A DNA stretch of 64,000 nt. Source: Orlajensenia sp037404875. GTDB taxonomy: Bacteria; Actinomycetota; Actinomycetes; Actinomycetales; Microbacteriaceae. The position numbers and the translations under genes were made by a program. Below the pieces are notes generated by a model. That model was not told the DNA's origin. It did no database searches and saw only the letters and a list, made by a program, of their open reading frames with translations. Numbering within the stretch: position 1 is the first letter of the stretch; every line of letters starts with the position of its first letter. Positions 45,371 through 54,099 of the stretch are shown in pieces. The stretch spans positions 62,001 to 126,000 of the forward strand of contig NZ_JBBELO010000028.1 of the NCBI RefSeq assembly GCF_037404875.1. The letters are read 5' to 3'.

Positions 45371-45470
45371 TAGGCTCGCCTGAACGACGGCCTCGCTGCC
45401 GTCAGGAGCGACAGCCGAGCCCGGCACCCGCCCACGAATGAGCCGGCGACCCGCCGGCATCCGTTGACAC
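45371..45470 (+). promoter_or_regulatory. structured leader upstream of metF-metE
   Basis: After a possible -10 (TAGGCT, 45371-45376), the leader can form GACGGC/GCCGTC (45386-45402). A closing pair GTCA (45401-45404) with TGAC (45465-45468) encloses AGGAGCGACAGCCGAGCC and CCGGCGACCCGCCGG. The order GTCA-x-GAGCGACAGC...GAGCCC...CGGCGACC...TGAC recalls the SAM-IV riboswitch, but the usual GGCAACC is GGCGACC and the central helix is not convincing. A methionine-responsive leader is likely; the class is unsure. Confidence 0.3.
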
Positions 45471-45485
45471 TTCGTGAGGCAGAGC

Positions 45486-46463
45486 ATGGTTTCGGTTCAG
45501 GCGTCCCCGGGCGATCCCGCCTGTACGCTGCCCGTCTCGTTCGAGCTCTATCCGCCTCGTTCGGATGCGGCAGCCATCGCGCTCGGCCGTTCCATCGACC
45601 GTCTCGCCGAGGCCGACCCGGCGTTCATCTCGGTCACCTTCGGCGCCGGCGGCTCGACCCGCGACCGCTCGCTGACGGTGCTCAGCTACATCCTCGAGAA
45701 CACCCGGGTGCAGCCCATGGCGCACCTGACCTGCATCGGGTCGTCGGCCGAGGAGGCGAACCAGCTCGTGCGCCGCTTCCTGGACGCCGGCATCACGAGC
45801 TTCCTCGCGCTGCGCGGCGATCCGCCGACCGACGGAACACGCGAGCACGACGGCGACCTCAAGAGCGCCGCCGAGCTGGTGCAGCTCATCCACCGCGTGC
45901 AGCAGGAGCGCGAGCCGTTCCGGCAGCAGCCGCTCCCCGGGGCAAACGGCGCCGCGGCCCGTCTGCGCGCCCGGCCGCGCCCCGAGCGCGTGGCCGTCGC
46001 CGCCTTCCCGACCGGGCATCCGCGTGCGCGCTCCGCGCAGCAGGAGATCGACAGCCTTCTCGCCAAGCAGGCCGCCGGCGCCAATCTCGCGATCACGCAG
46101 TTGTTCTACCGGGCCGACGAGTACCTCGGCTTCGTCGAGCGGGCCCGCGCCGGCGGCGTGAGCATCGACATCCTGCCCGGCATCATGCCGGCAACGAGCG
46201 CGGCCCGCCTGCGCCGCATCGCCGAGCTCACCGGCGAGCATGCCCCCGACGACCTGCTCATCGCACTCGAGATCGAGCCCACCGACGAGGGCCGGGCCAA
46301 GATCGCCACGGAGTTCTTCGCGAACCTGGCCGCCGAGGTCATCGCCGGGGCCGCGCCGGGCCTGCACCTGTACACCCTCAACAAACACGAGGCAGTGCTC
46401 GCCGTACTGGCGCGCCTCGGCCGCTTACCCGCCACCGCATCCGCCATCAAGGAGAACGCATGA
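45486..46463 (+). CDS. metF: 5,10-methylenetetrahydrofolate reductase
   Basis: A 325-residue flavoenzyme that makes 5-methyltetrahydrofolate for methionine synthesis. The TIM-barrel hallmarks are visible: SFELYPPRS with the catalytic Glu, ISVTFGAGGSTRDRS, HLTCIG, FLALRGDPP and AITQLFY, followed by LPGIMPA. I chose ATG 45486 with GAGG at 45475-45478; the GTG at 45474 is an alternative. The stop overlaps metE by ATGA, so both enzymes of the last two methionine steps are made together. Confidence 0.95.
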   Translation: MVSVQASPGDPACTLPVSFELYPPRSDAAAIALGRSIDRLAEADPAFISVTFGAGGSTRDRSLTVLSYILENTRVQPMAHLTCIGSSAEEANQLVRRFLDAGITSFLALRGDPPTDGTREHDGDLKSAAELVQLIHRVQQEREPFRQQPLPGANGAAARLRARPRPERVAVAAFPTGHPRARSAQQEIDSLLAKQAAGANLAITQLFYRADEYLGFVERARAGGVSIDILPGIMPATSAARLRRIAELTGEHAPDDLLIALEIEPTDEGRAKIATEFFANLAAEVIAGAAPGLHLYTLNKHEAVLAVLARLGRLPATASAIKENA

Positions 46464-48796
46464 CCACGACCGCCTTCCCCGTCGGAACGATCCTGGGCTA
46501 CCCCCGTATCGGCCGTCACCGCGAGCTCAAGAAGGCCGTCGAGGCGTTCTGGGCGGGTCGCATCGACGACCAGCAGCTCCAGCAGGCCGCGGCCGGCGTG
46601 CGCCGCGCCACGCGGGAGCGGCTCGCCTCGCTCGGCCTCGGGCGTGCCGATTCGGCCATTCCCGAGAGCTTCTCGTTCTACGACCAGGTGCTGGACGCTG
46701 CCGTGACCGTCGGGGCCATCCCGGCGCGGTTCGCCGACCTCGTCGATGCCGACGGCCAGGTGGATGCCGCCGGCTACTTCACCATCGCCCGCGGTGAGGG
46801 CGATCGCGCGCCGCTCGAGATGACCAAGTGGTTCGACTCGAACTACCACTACCTGGTGCCCGAGATCGGGCCCGACACCGTCTTCTCCCTCGCCAGCGAT
46901 CGGCTCGTACGCGAGTTCGCCGAGGCCGCGGCCGACGGGTTCCTCACGCGGCCCGTCATCGTCGGTCCCGTGACCCTGCTGTTGCTCTCCAAGCCGGCGA
47001 CGGATGCGCCGGCCGGGTTCGAGCCGCTCAGCCGGCTGGGCGACCTGCTGCCCGTCTACGAGCAGCTTCTGGCTCGGCTCGCGGATGCCGGAGCGGAGTG
47101 GGTGCAGCTGGACGAGCCCGCGCTGGTGAACGAGTCCATCGTCGTGGACCGTTCGGCGCAACTCGATGCCCTCGCTGCCGCCTATGGCGCGTTGGCGGGA
47201 TCCCCGAACCGGCCCGCGATCTTCGTCGCCGCACCCTACGGAAGCCTCGACGACGCGCTTCCCGTGCTCGCCGCATCCTTCGTCGAGGCGATCGGGCTCG
47301 ACCTCGTGCGCGGCGCGCTGCCGACGGATCTCGATGAGCAGACCCTCGCTGCGCTGCGGGCGAAGACGATCGTCGCCGGCGTGATCGACGGCCACAACAT
47401 CTGGCGCGGCGACCTCGCGGCCGCATTCGAGAAGGCCGTCGACGCCCGCGAACTCTCGCCATCCGTCGCGGTCTCGACCTCGACGTCGCTGCTGCACGTT
47501 CCGCACACCCTCGACGACGAGTCGCGGCTGGGCGCCCTGAAGAACTGGCTCGCCTTCGCCGACGAGAAGGTCGCGCAGGTCGCGGTGCTCGCCCGCGGAC
47601 TCGCGGAGGGCGAGCGTGCGATCGCGGCCGACCTCGACGCGGCCGGCCGTGCGCTCGCCGAGCGGCTGGCGGCACCGGGAGTACGGGATGGCGCCGTGCG
47701 CGCTCGTGCGGCCGCGCTGACCGATGCCGACTTCTCGCGCGGTGACTACGCCGAGCGTCTCAGTGTGCAGGGCGATGAACTCGGCCTGCCGCCGCTGCCG
47801 ACGACGACGATCGGCTCCTTCCCGCAGACCGGCGACATCCGTCGCGCCCGGGCTGCCCTCGGACGCGGCGAGCTCAGCGAACAGGCCTACGTCGAGGCCA
47901 TGCAGGCCGAGATCCGGCGCGTGGTCGACCTGCAGGAGGAGATCGGGCTCGACGTTCTCGTGCACGGCGAGCCCGAGCGGAACGACATGGTGCAGTACTT
48001 CGCCGAGAACCTCGATGGCTTCGCGGTCACCGAGAACGGCTGGGTGCAGTCCTACGGCTCGCGCTGCACGCGCCCTTCGATCCTGTGGGGTGATGTCTCC
48101 CGCCCGGCGCCGATGACGGTCGAGTGGTCGCGCTACACGCAGTCGCTGACCCAGAAGCCCGTCAAGGGGATGCTCACCGGACCGGTCACGATCCTCGCGT
48201 GGTCGTTCGTGCGCGACGACCAGCCGCTCGGGGAGACGGCGCGTCAGGTGGCGCTCGCCCTGCGCGACGAGATCTCCGATCTCGAGGCCGCAGGCATCCG
48301 CGTCGTGCAGGTGGACGAGCCGGCGCTGCGCGAGCTGCTGCCGTTGAAGAACGCGGACCACGCCGACTACCTGGACTGGTCGGTGGGATCGTTCCGGCTC
48401 GCCACCGGTGGCGCGGCCACGGCAACGCAGGTGCACACGCACCTCTGCTACTCGGAGTTCGGCGTCATCATCGACGCCATCCGGGCGCTGGATGCCGATG
48501 TCACCTCGATCGAGGCGGCGCGCAGCCGCATGGAGGTCGTCGACGACATCGCCGCGAGCGGCTTCGACCACGGCATCGGGCCGGGCGTCTACGACATCCA
48601 TTCGCCGCGCGTTCCGAGCGTCGCCGAGGTGACGGAGCTCATCGAGAAGGCGCTCTCGGGCGTGCCAGAGCGCCAGCTCTGGATCAACCCCGACTGCGGA
48701 CTGAAGACGCGCGGCTACGACGAGACGGTGGCTTCGCTGCGCAACATCCTCGAGGCGACCCGCGGCGTGCGGGCGCGGGTGGGCGTCGGCGCGTAG
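46460..48796 (+). CDS. metE: cobalamin-independent methionine synthase
   Basis: A 778-residue 5-methyltetrahydropteroyltriglutamate-homocysteine methyltransferase. The N-terminal barrel starts GTILGYPRIGRHRELKKAVE, and the catalytic C-terminal barrel contains LPTTTIGSFPQT. Zinc ligands are seen in VHTHLCYSEF (His and Cys), in the Glu of SIEAARS and in NPDCGLKTRG (Cys). The length is normal. Coupled to metF by a 4-base overlap. No B12 riboswitch-like element was seen upstream, though the leader of metF may control both genes. Confidence 0.97.
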   Translation: MTTTAFPVGTILGYPRIGRHRELKKAVEAFWAGRIDDQQLQQAAAGVRRATRERLASLGLGRADSAIPESFSFYDQVLDAAVTVGAIPARFADLVDADGQVDAAGYFTIARGEGDRAPLEMTKWFDSNYHYLVPEIGPDTVFSLASDRLVREFAEAAADGFLTRPVIVGPVTLLLLSKPATDAPAGFEPLSRLGDLLPVYEQLLARLADAGAEWVQLDEPALVNESIVVDRSAQLDALAAAYGALAGSPNRPAIFVAAPYGSLDDALPVLAASFVEAIGLDLVRGALPTDLDEQTLAALRAKTIVAGVIDGHNIWRGDLAAAFEKAVDARELSPSVAVSTSTSLLHVPHTLDDESRLGALKNWLAFADEKVAQVAVLARGLAEGERAIAADLDAAGRALAERLAAPGVRDGAVRARAAALTDADFSRGDYAERLSVQGDELGLPPLPTTTIGSFPQTGDIRRARAALGRGELSEQAYVEAMQAEIRRVVDLQEEIGLDVLVHGEPERNDMVQYFAENLDGFAVTENGWVQSYGSRCTRPSILWGDVSRPAPMTVEWSRYTQSLTQKPVKGMLTGPVTILAWSFVRDDQPLGETARQVALALRDEISDLEAAGIRVVQVDEPALRELLPLKNADHADYLDWSVGSFRLATGGAATATQVHTHLCYSEFGVIIDAIRALDADVTSIEAARSRMEVVDDIAASGFDHGIGPGVYDIHSPRVPSVAEVTELIEKALSGVPERQLWINPDCGLKTRGYDETVASLRNILEATRGVRARVGVGA

Positions 48797-48814
48797 GGGG
48801 CGGGTTTCCTGCGC

Positions 48815-49419
48815 CGAGTACGCAGAAGTTGCGGGTGCGGGTGATCCCGTGCACCGAGAACGCAGATAGTGCGGGTGTGGGGTGGTCTCCTGCGCCGAGA
48901 ACGCAGATAGTGCGGGTGTGGAAGCATCCACACCCGCACTATTTGCGGGATGGCCGGGGTAGCACCCTCGATACGTGCGGTCTCGGTGGTAGCTCTGGGG
49001 GTCGTGCCTCGGTGACGCGATGTCGATGCGAGGCTGGTTCCAGCGCGCGGACTCCAGTGCGCTTTGGACGGAGGCGGGCGGCTCCCCGCATCCGTTGCGA
49101 TTTGCACTCGCCTCAATCATCGAGAACGCAGAATTCGCGGGTGCGCCTGATCCCCGTGCGTCGAGAACGCAGAACTCGTGGTTGCACCTGATCCTGGTGC
49201 CTCGAGAACGCAGATATTGCGGGTGCTTGGGTCCGCGGACCCGCGATTTGTGCGGGATGGATGGGCTGGGACCCGCATTTTGTGCGGGGTGGATGGGGTC
49301 GCATCCGTTGCGGTCGCGAATGGCTGCGATCGCCGAGAACGCAGGATTTGCGTATGCGGGCGAGTATTCGGCCTCGAGAACGCAGAAATTGCGGGTGTGG
49401 ATGCTTCCACACCCGCAAT
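48815..49419. repeat. clustered 41-bp repeats with terminal hairpins
   Basis: Eight copies of CGAGAACGCAGA (or one-base variants) occur at 48815, 48855, 48896; 49121, 49162, 49203; and 49334, 49375. Spacing within each cluster is 40 or 41 bp. Each copy is followed by a TGCGGGTG-like block. The last copy of each cluster runs into an inverted repeat: 16-bp perfect arms at 48907-48922/48927-48942, a GGGTCC-CGGACC region near 49228-49242, and 14-bp arms at 49388-49401/49406-49419. A second short hairpin type, CCCGC-N7-GCGGG then (A/G)TGG, occurs at about 48934, 49240 and 49272. It fills the 662-bp gap between metE and lexA. No gene was found inside. Confidence 0.85.
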
Positions 49420-49458
49420 ATCAGCGGTTTCGGTGAGCTGGGCTGGGCCGGCGCGCGC

Positions 49459-50157
49459 TCAGACCGAGCGCAGTACCGCCACGACCTTGCCGAGAACGTC
49501 GGCCGCGTCGCCGAGGATCGGCTCGTAGGAGCTGTTGCGCGGCAGCAGCCAGGTGTGGCCGTCACGCTGGCGGAACACCTTGACGGTGGCCTCGCTGTCG
49601 AGCATGGCCGCGACGATCTCGCCGTTCTCGGCGGTGTTCTGCCGGCGCACGACCACCCAGTCGCCGTCGCAGATGGCGGCGTCGATCATGGAGTCGCCCG
49701 CGACCTTGAGCATGAAGAGTTCACCGTTGCCCACGAGTTGCCGGGGGAGCGGGAAGACTTCCTCCACCTGCTGCTCGGCGGTGATGGGGATGCCGGCGGC
49801 GATGCGTCCGACGAGGGGAACCATCGCGGCATCGGCGACCGAGGGTCCCATGGAGAAGGAGTCGGAGTCGGGAGCGGGCGTCGCATCCGACTGGGAGGGC
49901 ACCTCGATGAGCACTTCGAGGGCGCGCGGGCGGTTGGGATCGCGGCGCAGGTAGCCCGAGAGCTCCAGCTGGTTGAGCTGGTGGGTGACGCTCGAGAGCG
50001 AGGCGAGGCCCACGGCGTCGCCGATCTCGCGCATGCTCGGCGGATAACCCCGCTGGCTCACTGACCGCTGGATCACGTCGAGGATCGACAGCTGCTTCGC
50101 GCTCAGGCTCTTGCGCCGACGGGTGCGCTCCCGCGGTGCCTCGGTCTCGTTGGTCAC
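49459..50157 (-). CDS. lexA: LexA SOS repressor
   Basis: A 232-residue repressor and self-cleaving protease. The winged HTH is KSLSAKQLSILDVIQRSV and GYPPSMREIGDAVGLASLSS. The cleavage site is the Ala-Gly in GRIAAGIPITAE. The catalytic Ser is in VAGDSMIDAAICDGD and the Lys in EATVKVFRQR. I chose GTG 50157 because GGAAGG lies 8 bases upstream; GTG 50166 overlaps that site. The lexA promoter carries a LexA-type box, implying autoregulation. Divergent from a LysM gene. Confidence 0.95.
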   Translation of the reverse strand: MTNETEAPRERTRRRKSLSAKQLSILDVIQRSVSQRGYPPSMREIGDAVGLASLSSVTHQLNQLELSGYLRRDPNRPRALEVLIEVPSQSDATPAPDSDSFSMGPSVADAAMVPLVGRIAAGIPITAEQQVEEVFPLPRQLVGNGELFMLKVAGDSMIDAAICDGDWVVVRRQNTAENGEIVAAMLDSEATVKVFRQRDGHTWLLPRNSSYEPILGDAADVLGKVVAVLRSV

Positions 50158-50241
50158 TTCTCTCACCTTCCGGATGCCCGCTGGAGCGCCGCCCACGACG
50201 AGTGTCAGTGGTGCCTGTTTCTATGTGTCCAGGCACTCGAA

Positions 50242-50281
50242 ACTCTATCCGGGCGAGGGTGCCGCAACAAACATTCATTCG
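50242..50281 (-). promoter_or_regulatory. lexA promoter with LexA-type box
   Basis: On the minus strand, -35 TTGTTG (50270-50265) and -10 TAGAGT (50247-50242) have a 17-bp spacer. CGAATGAATGTTTG (50281-50268) matches the Gram-positive LexA consensus CGAACRNRYGTTYG at 13 of 14 positions and overlaps the -35. Confidence 0.65.
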
Positions 50282-50324
50282 AGTGTGTCGTGGAACAAAT
50301 TCCATGAACATCCGAAGAGGTTGG

Positions 50325-50355
50325 TTGACTCTTCGAATAATCGAAGATACATTCG
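50325..50355 (+). promoter_or_regulatory. promoter of the LysM gene with LexA-like box
   Basis: TTGACT (50325-50330), a 17-bp spacer and TACATT (50348-50353) form a strong sigma-70-like promoter. CGAAGATACATTCG (50342-50355) matches CGAACRNRYGTTYG at 12 of 14 positions and covers the -10. A second palindrome, CTTCGA-ATAA-TCGAAG (50331-50346), fills the spacer. Confidence 0.6.
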
Positions 50356-50463
50356 GAACACAGCTTCGCATCCGGCCCTCCCGGCCGAGGGCCGGATGCG
50401 AGAACCCCGAATGCCAGAAACGCCAATGCCAGAGACCTGCTGGCTGAAGAACCTGGAGGAGCA

Positions 50464-50868
50464 ATGAGCACCGTTGCGTTCGGCACCACCTTCCCGACGA
50501 GGGCCCGCCGCATGTCGAGCTCGACACCCGTGGCTCGGGCGACCGGCTCGTCGCCCGAGGCGCGGACCCGTCTGCACCTGACCCGTCGCGGACGTGTCGT
50601 TCTGACGGGCCTCGCCGCCCTGCCGCTCGTGGCCGGTGCCTTCCTGCTCTCGCTCAACGCGGGCATGGCCGAGGCGGGCGGCGCCGGGGCGGGGCAGAGC
50701 TTCGAGTACGTGACCGTTCAGTCGGGCCAGTCGCTCTGGCAGCTCGCCGAACAGCTCGCCCCCTCCGCGGACCCGCGCGACGTGATCGCCGACATCGTGA
50801 GCCTCAACCAGCTCGCCTCGACCGACATCGAGCCCGGCCAGCGTCTGGCCATCCCCGCCCAGTACTGA
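50464..50868 (+). CDS. LysM membrane protein, likely SOS division inhibitor (DivS/YneA-like)
   Basis: A 134-residue protein with a basic cytoplasmic N-terminus, one membrane helix (about 45-65, VVLTGLAALPLVAGAFLLSL) and an external LysM domain (YVTVQSGQSLWQLAEQLAPS to PGQRLAIP). The size and layout match the LexA-controlled, divergently encoded cell-division suppressors of Gram-positive bacteria (YneA, DivS, ChiZ/Rv2719c), which hold septation during DNA damage. GGAGGAGC precedes the ATG. The LexA-like box in its promoter supports SOS control. The division-inhibitor role is inferred from context. Confidence 0.8.
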   Translation: MSTVAFGTTFPTRARRMSSSTPVARATGSSPEARTRLHLTRRGRVVLTGLAALPLVAGAFLLSLNAGMAEAGGAGAGQSFEYVTVQSGQSLWQLAEQLAPSADPRDVIADIVSLNQLASTDIEPGQRLAIPAQY

Positions 50869-50932
50869 GCCCCGGCCCGCGCTGGGCACACCGGCGGCGT
50901 AACGCGGAAGCACCGCCGGTACGATGGGGTGA

Positions 50933-52033
50933 GTGACGAGTCTCGACGACCTGCCCATTCGCGACGACCTGCGCGGACGTTCGCCGTACGGCGCTCCGCA
51001 GAAGGTCGTTCCCGTCGCGCTGAACGTGAACGAGAACACGCATCCCCTTCCCGGTGACGTGGTCGACGACATTCTCGCCCGCATCGCGACAGCCCTGCCC
51101 GGGGTGAACCGGTATCCCGACCGCGACTTCACCGAATTGCGCGAGGCGCTCGCCCGCTACCTCGGCAACGGCATCACCGCAGACCAGATCTGGGCGGCGA
51201 ACGGATCGAACGAGGTGCTGCAGCACATCCTCCAGGCCTTCGGAGGCCCCGGGCGCACCCTGCTCGGCTTCGCGCCGACCTACTCGATGTACCCGCTGCT
51301 GGCCTCCGGCACCGGAACCGCGTGGATCGGCGCCGAGCGGGATGCGGACTTCGAGCTCTCGCCCGAAACCGCGGCCGCGGCCATCCGCACGCACCGACCC
51401 GACGTGGTCTTCCTCTGCGCCCCGAACAATCCGACGGGAACGCCGCTCTCTCTCGAGACCATCGCCGCCGTGTACGACGAGGCGCCCGGGATCGTGGTCG
51501 TCGACGAGGCCTACGCCGAGTTCGCGCTCGACGGCCAGCCGAGCGCGCTCACTCTGCTCGAGGGCCGTCCCCGGCTCATCGTCTCGCGCACCATGAGCAA
51601 GGCGTTCGCGTTCGCCGGCGTGCGCCTGGGCTACGTGGCCGCCGATCCGGCGATCACGGATGCGCTGCGGCTCGTGCGACTGCCGTACCACCTCTCCGCG
51701 ATCACGCAGGCCGCGGCGACCGGGGCACTCGCGCACGCCGACGAGATGCTCGCGATGGTCGACGAGATCCGGTCCCAGCGCGACCGCATCGTGACAAGGC
51801 TCGGCGCGCTCGGCTTCACGGTCTACCGCAGCGGCAGCAACTTCGTGCTCTTCGGCGGCGTGGACGACCCGCACGCCGTGTTCGAGGCGCTGCTGGAGCA
51901 GGGCATCCTCATCCGCGACATCGGCATTCCGCACACCCTGCGCGTCTCGGCCGGCACGGAGTCGGAGACGGGCGCGTTCCTCGAGGCCATCGCCGCGTTC
52001 GCGCCGGCGAGCGCCAATAGGATCGACGCATGA
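50933..52033 (+). CDS. hisC: histidinol-phosphate aminotransferase
   Basis: A 366-residue PLP enzyme (class II subgroup) that converts imidazole-acetol phosphate to histidinol phosphate. LNVNENTHPLP, ANGSNEVLQ, APNNPTG, VVVDEAYAEF and the PLP Lys in SRTMSKAFAFAGVRLG are diagnostic. The GTG start at 50933 is preceded by GATGGGG. It begins the hisC-hisB-hisH-hisA run, and its stop overlaps hisB (ATGA). Confidence 0.96.
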   Translation: MTSLDDLPIRDDLRGRSPYGAPQKVVPVALNVNENTHPLPGDVVDDILARIATALPGVNRYPDRDFTELREALARYLGNGITADQIWAANGSNEVLQHILQAFGGPGRTLLGFAPTYSMYPLLASGTGTAWIGAERDADFELSPETAAAAIRTHRPDVVFLCAPNNPTGTPLSLETIAAVYDEAPGIVVVDEAYAEFALDGQPSALTLLEGRPRLIVSRTMSKAFAFAGVRLGYVAADPAITDALRLVRLPYHLSAITQAAATGALAHADEMLAMVDEIRSQRDRIVTRLGALGFTVYRSGSNFVLFGGVDDPHAVFEALLEQGILIRDIGIPHTLRVSAGTESETGAFLEAIAAFAPASANRIDA

Positions 52034-52635
52034 ACGCACCCCGCACCGCCCGCATCGAGCGCGCCACGAGCGAGTCCCGCATCGAGCTGAGCATCGACCT
52101 GGATGGCAGCGGCGTCGCCGACATCCAGACCACGGTGCCGTTCTTCGACCACATGCTGAACGCGTTCGCGAAGCACTCCCTCACCGACCTGACCGTGCGG
52201 GCATCGGGCGACACCGCCATCGACGTGCACCACACGGTCGAAGACACCGGTATCGTGCTCGGCCAGGCCATCCGCGAGGCCCTCGGCGACAAGAGCGGCA
52301 TCAGCCGGTACGGCGACGCCCTCGTGCCGCTCGACGAGGCACTGGCCCAGGCTGTCGTCGACATCTCGGGGCGACCCTTCCTCGTGCACGAGGGCGAGCC
52401 GGCCGGATTCGAATACCACCTCATCGGAGGGCACTTCACGGGGTCGATGGTGCGGCACTTCTTCGAGGCCGTCACCTTCGCCGCCGGCCTCACGGTTCAC
52501 CTCACGCTCGTTCGTGGCCGTGACCCGCACCACATCGCCGAGGCCGAGTTCAAGGCCTTCGCCCGCGCCTTCCGCGCCGCCAAGGCGCGCGACGCCGAGG
52601 TCCTGGGGGTCCCCTCCACGAAGGGTGCACTGTGA
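52030..52635 (+). CDS. hisB: imidazoleglycerol-phosphate dehydratase
   Basis: A 201-residue monofunctional HisB, which dehydrates imidazoleglycerol phosphate. FFDHMLNAFAKHS, DVHHTVEDTGIVLG, GGHFTGSMVRHFFEA and HAEAEFKAF-like HHIAEAEFKAF carry the manganese-binding His and Glu residues. No phosphatase domain is fused, as usual in Actinobacteria. It overlaps hisC and hisH by four bases each. Confidence 0.96.
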   Translation: MNAPRTARIERATSESRIELSIDLDGSGVADIQTTVPFFDHMLNAFAKHSLTDLTVRASGDTAIDVHHTVEDTGIVLGQAIREALGDKSGISRYGDALVPLDEALAQAVVDISGRPFLVHEGEPAGFEYHLIGGHFTGSMVRHFFEAVTFAAGLTVHLTLVRGRDPHHIAEAEFKAFARAFRAAKARDAEVLGVPSTKGAL

Positions 52636-53270
52636 GTTCTCCCCGCGTGGTGGTGCTCGATTACGGATCGGGCAACGTGCACTCGGCCGCCAAGGCGCTC
52701 GAGCTCGCGGGGGCCGATGTGCGCCTGACCCGTGAGCGCTCGGCGGTCATGGATGCGGACGGCCTGCTCGTTCCCGGTGTCGGCGCCTTCGGCGCCGTCA
52801 TGGACGCACTCGAGGCGGTGCGCGGCCATGAGCTCATCGATCGGCGGCTGGCCGGCGGACGCAAGGTGCTCGGCATCTGCGTGGGCATGCAGGTGCTCTT
52901 CGAGAACGGCGTCGAGCGGGGATGCGACCGCGAGGGGCTCGGTGAGTGGCCGGGCACCGTCGCCGAGCTCGACGCGCCCGTGCTGCCGCACATCGGGTGG
53001 AACACCGTCGAGGCCCCCGAGGACTCGGTGCTCTTCGACGGCATCCGCGATGAGCGGTTCTACTTCGTGCACTCCTATGCCGCGACGGACTGGACGCTCG
53101 ACGTGCAGCCGCCCTATCCGCAACCTCGGGTGACGTGGGCGGAGCACGGCCAGCGATTCCTGGCGGCCGTCGAGAACGGCCCGCTTTCCGCCACCCAGTT
53201 CCACCCCGAGAAGTCGGGCCCGGCGGGCATCCGACTGCTGTCGAACTGGATCGCGACCCTGCGCGCGTAG
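52632..53270 (+). CDS. hisH: imidazole glycerol phosphate synthase glutaminase subunit
   Basis: A 212-residue class I glutamine amidotransferase that feeds ammonia to HisF. The nucleophile Cys is in ICVGMQVLFE, the oxyanion strand is LVPGVGAFG and the His/Glu pair is in QFHPEKSG. The GTG start overlaps hisB (GTGA). hisF itself is not in the window, so the enzyme complex must be completed from elsewhere. Confidence 0.95.
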   Translation: MSSPRVVVLDYGSGNVHSAAKALELAGADVRLTRERSAVMDADGLLVPGVGAFGAVMDALEAVRGHELIDRRLAGGRKVLGICVGMQVLFENGVERGCDREGLGEWPGTVAELDAPVLPHIGWNTVEAPEDSVLFDGIRDERFYFVHSYAATDWTLDVQPPYPQPRVTWAEHGQRFLAAVENGPLSATQFHPEKSGPAGIRLLSNWIATLRA

Positions 53271-53352
53271 GCGCGAGAAGCCGGCCGCGACGGCGGCTCG
53301 GCATAGGATCGATAGCTTGTGCGGGGCCCTTCCGCCATGAACCGAGGATGAA

Positions 53353-54099
53353 ATGAGCGAGTTCAACGAGACCCCCGACCTCATACTGCTGCCGGCGGTG
53401 GATGTGGCCGACGGCAAGGCCGTGCGGCTCACGCAGGGCGAGGCCGGCACCGAGACCAACTACGGCGATCCCGTCGAGGCGGCCGAGGACTGGGCCGCTC
53501 AGGGGGCCCAGTGGATCCACCTCGTCGACCTCGATGCCGCGTTCGGCCGTGGCGAGAACCGCGACGTGCTGAAGCGCGTGCTGCACCAGGTGCGGGGCGT
53601 CAACGTCGAGGTCTCCGGAGGCATCCGTGACGACGAGTCGCTGGATGCCGCCATCGACCTGGGCGCCAAGCGCGTGAACCTCGGCACCGCCGCCCTCGAG
53701 AACCCCGAGTGGGCGGCGAGCGTCATCGCGAAGTACGGCGAGGCGATCGCGGTGGGCATGGACGTGCGCGGCACGACTCTTGCGGCTCGCGGCTGGACCC
53801 GCGACGGCGGTGACCTCTGGGAGGTGCTGCAGCGACTGGAGGACGCCGGCTGCGCCCGCTACGTCGTGACCGACGTCACCAAGGACGGCACCATGCGCGG
53901 CCCGAACATCGAACTGCTGAAGCAGATCATGGAGCGCACCGAGCGTCCCGTCGTCGCATCCGGGGGAATCTCGAGCCTCGATGACATCGCCGCGTTGCGC
54001 GACCTCGTTCCGCTCGGTCTGGAGGGGGCGATCGTGGGCAAGGCGCTCTACGCCGGTGCCTTCACCCTCTCCGAGGCGCTGGATGTCGCATCCCGCTGA
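53353..54099 (+). CDS. priA: phosphoribosyl isomerase A (HisA/PriA)
   Basis: A 248-residue (beta-alpha)8 barrel. In actinobacteria this enzyme commonly serves both histidine (ProFAR isomerase) and tryptophan (PRA isomerase) synthesis. The catalytic Asp residues are probably in LLPAVDVADGKAVRL and TDVTKDGTMRGPN. ASGGISSLDD and GAIVGKALYAG form the phosphate-binding loops. The dual role is inferred from the family; a separate trpF is not visible here. GAGGATGAA precedes the ATG; 82 bases separate it from hisH. Confidence 0.92.
   Translation: MSEFNETPDLILLPAVDVADGKAVRLTQGEAGTETNYGDPVEAAEDWAAQGAQWIHLVDLDAAFGRGENRDVLKRVLHQVRGVNVEVSGGIRDDESLDAAIDLGAKRVNLGTAALENPEWAASVIAKYGEAIAVGMDVRGTTLAARGWTRDGGDLWEVLQRLEDAGCARYVVTDVTKDGTMRGPNIELLKQIMERTERPVVASGGISSLDDIAALRDLVPLGLEGAIVGKALYAGAFTLSEALDVASR

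Noticed and set aside
48980..49070. tRNA-like remnant inside the repeat array
   Set aside because: A frame resembling tRNA-derived false peptides (GGSSGGRAS) and a GGTTCCAGC segment are visible, but no cloverleaf could be paired.
48815..49419. CRISPR array
   Set aside because: Repeats are about 12-20 bp within 41-bp units, the intervening parts are similar to each other, clusters are interrupted and hairpins close each cluster. No cas gene is present.
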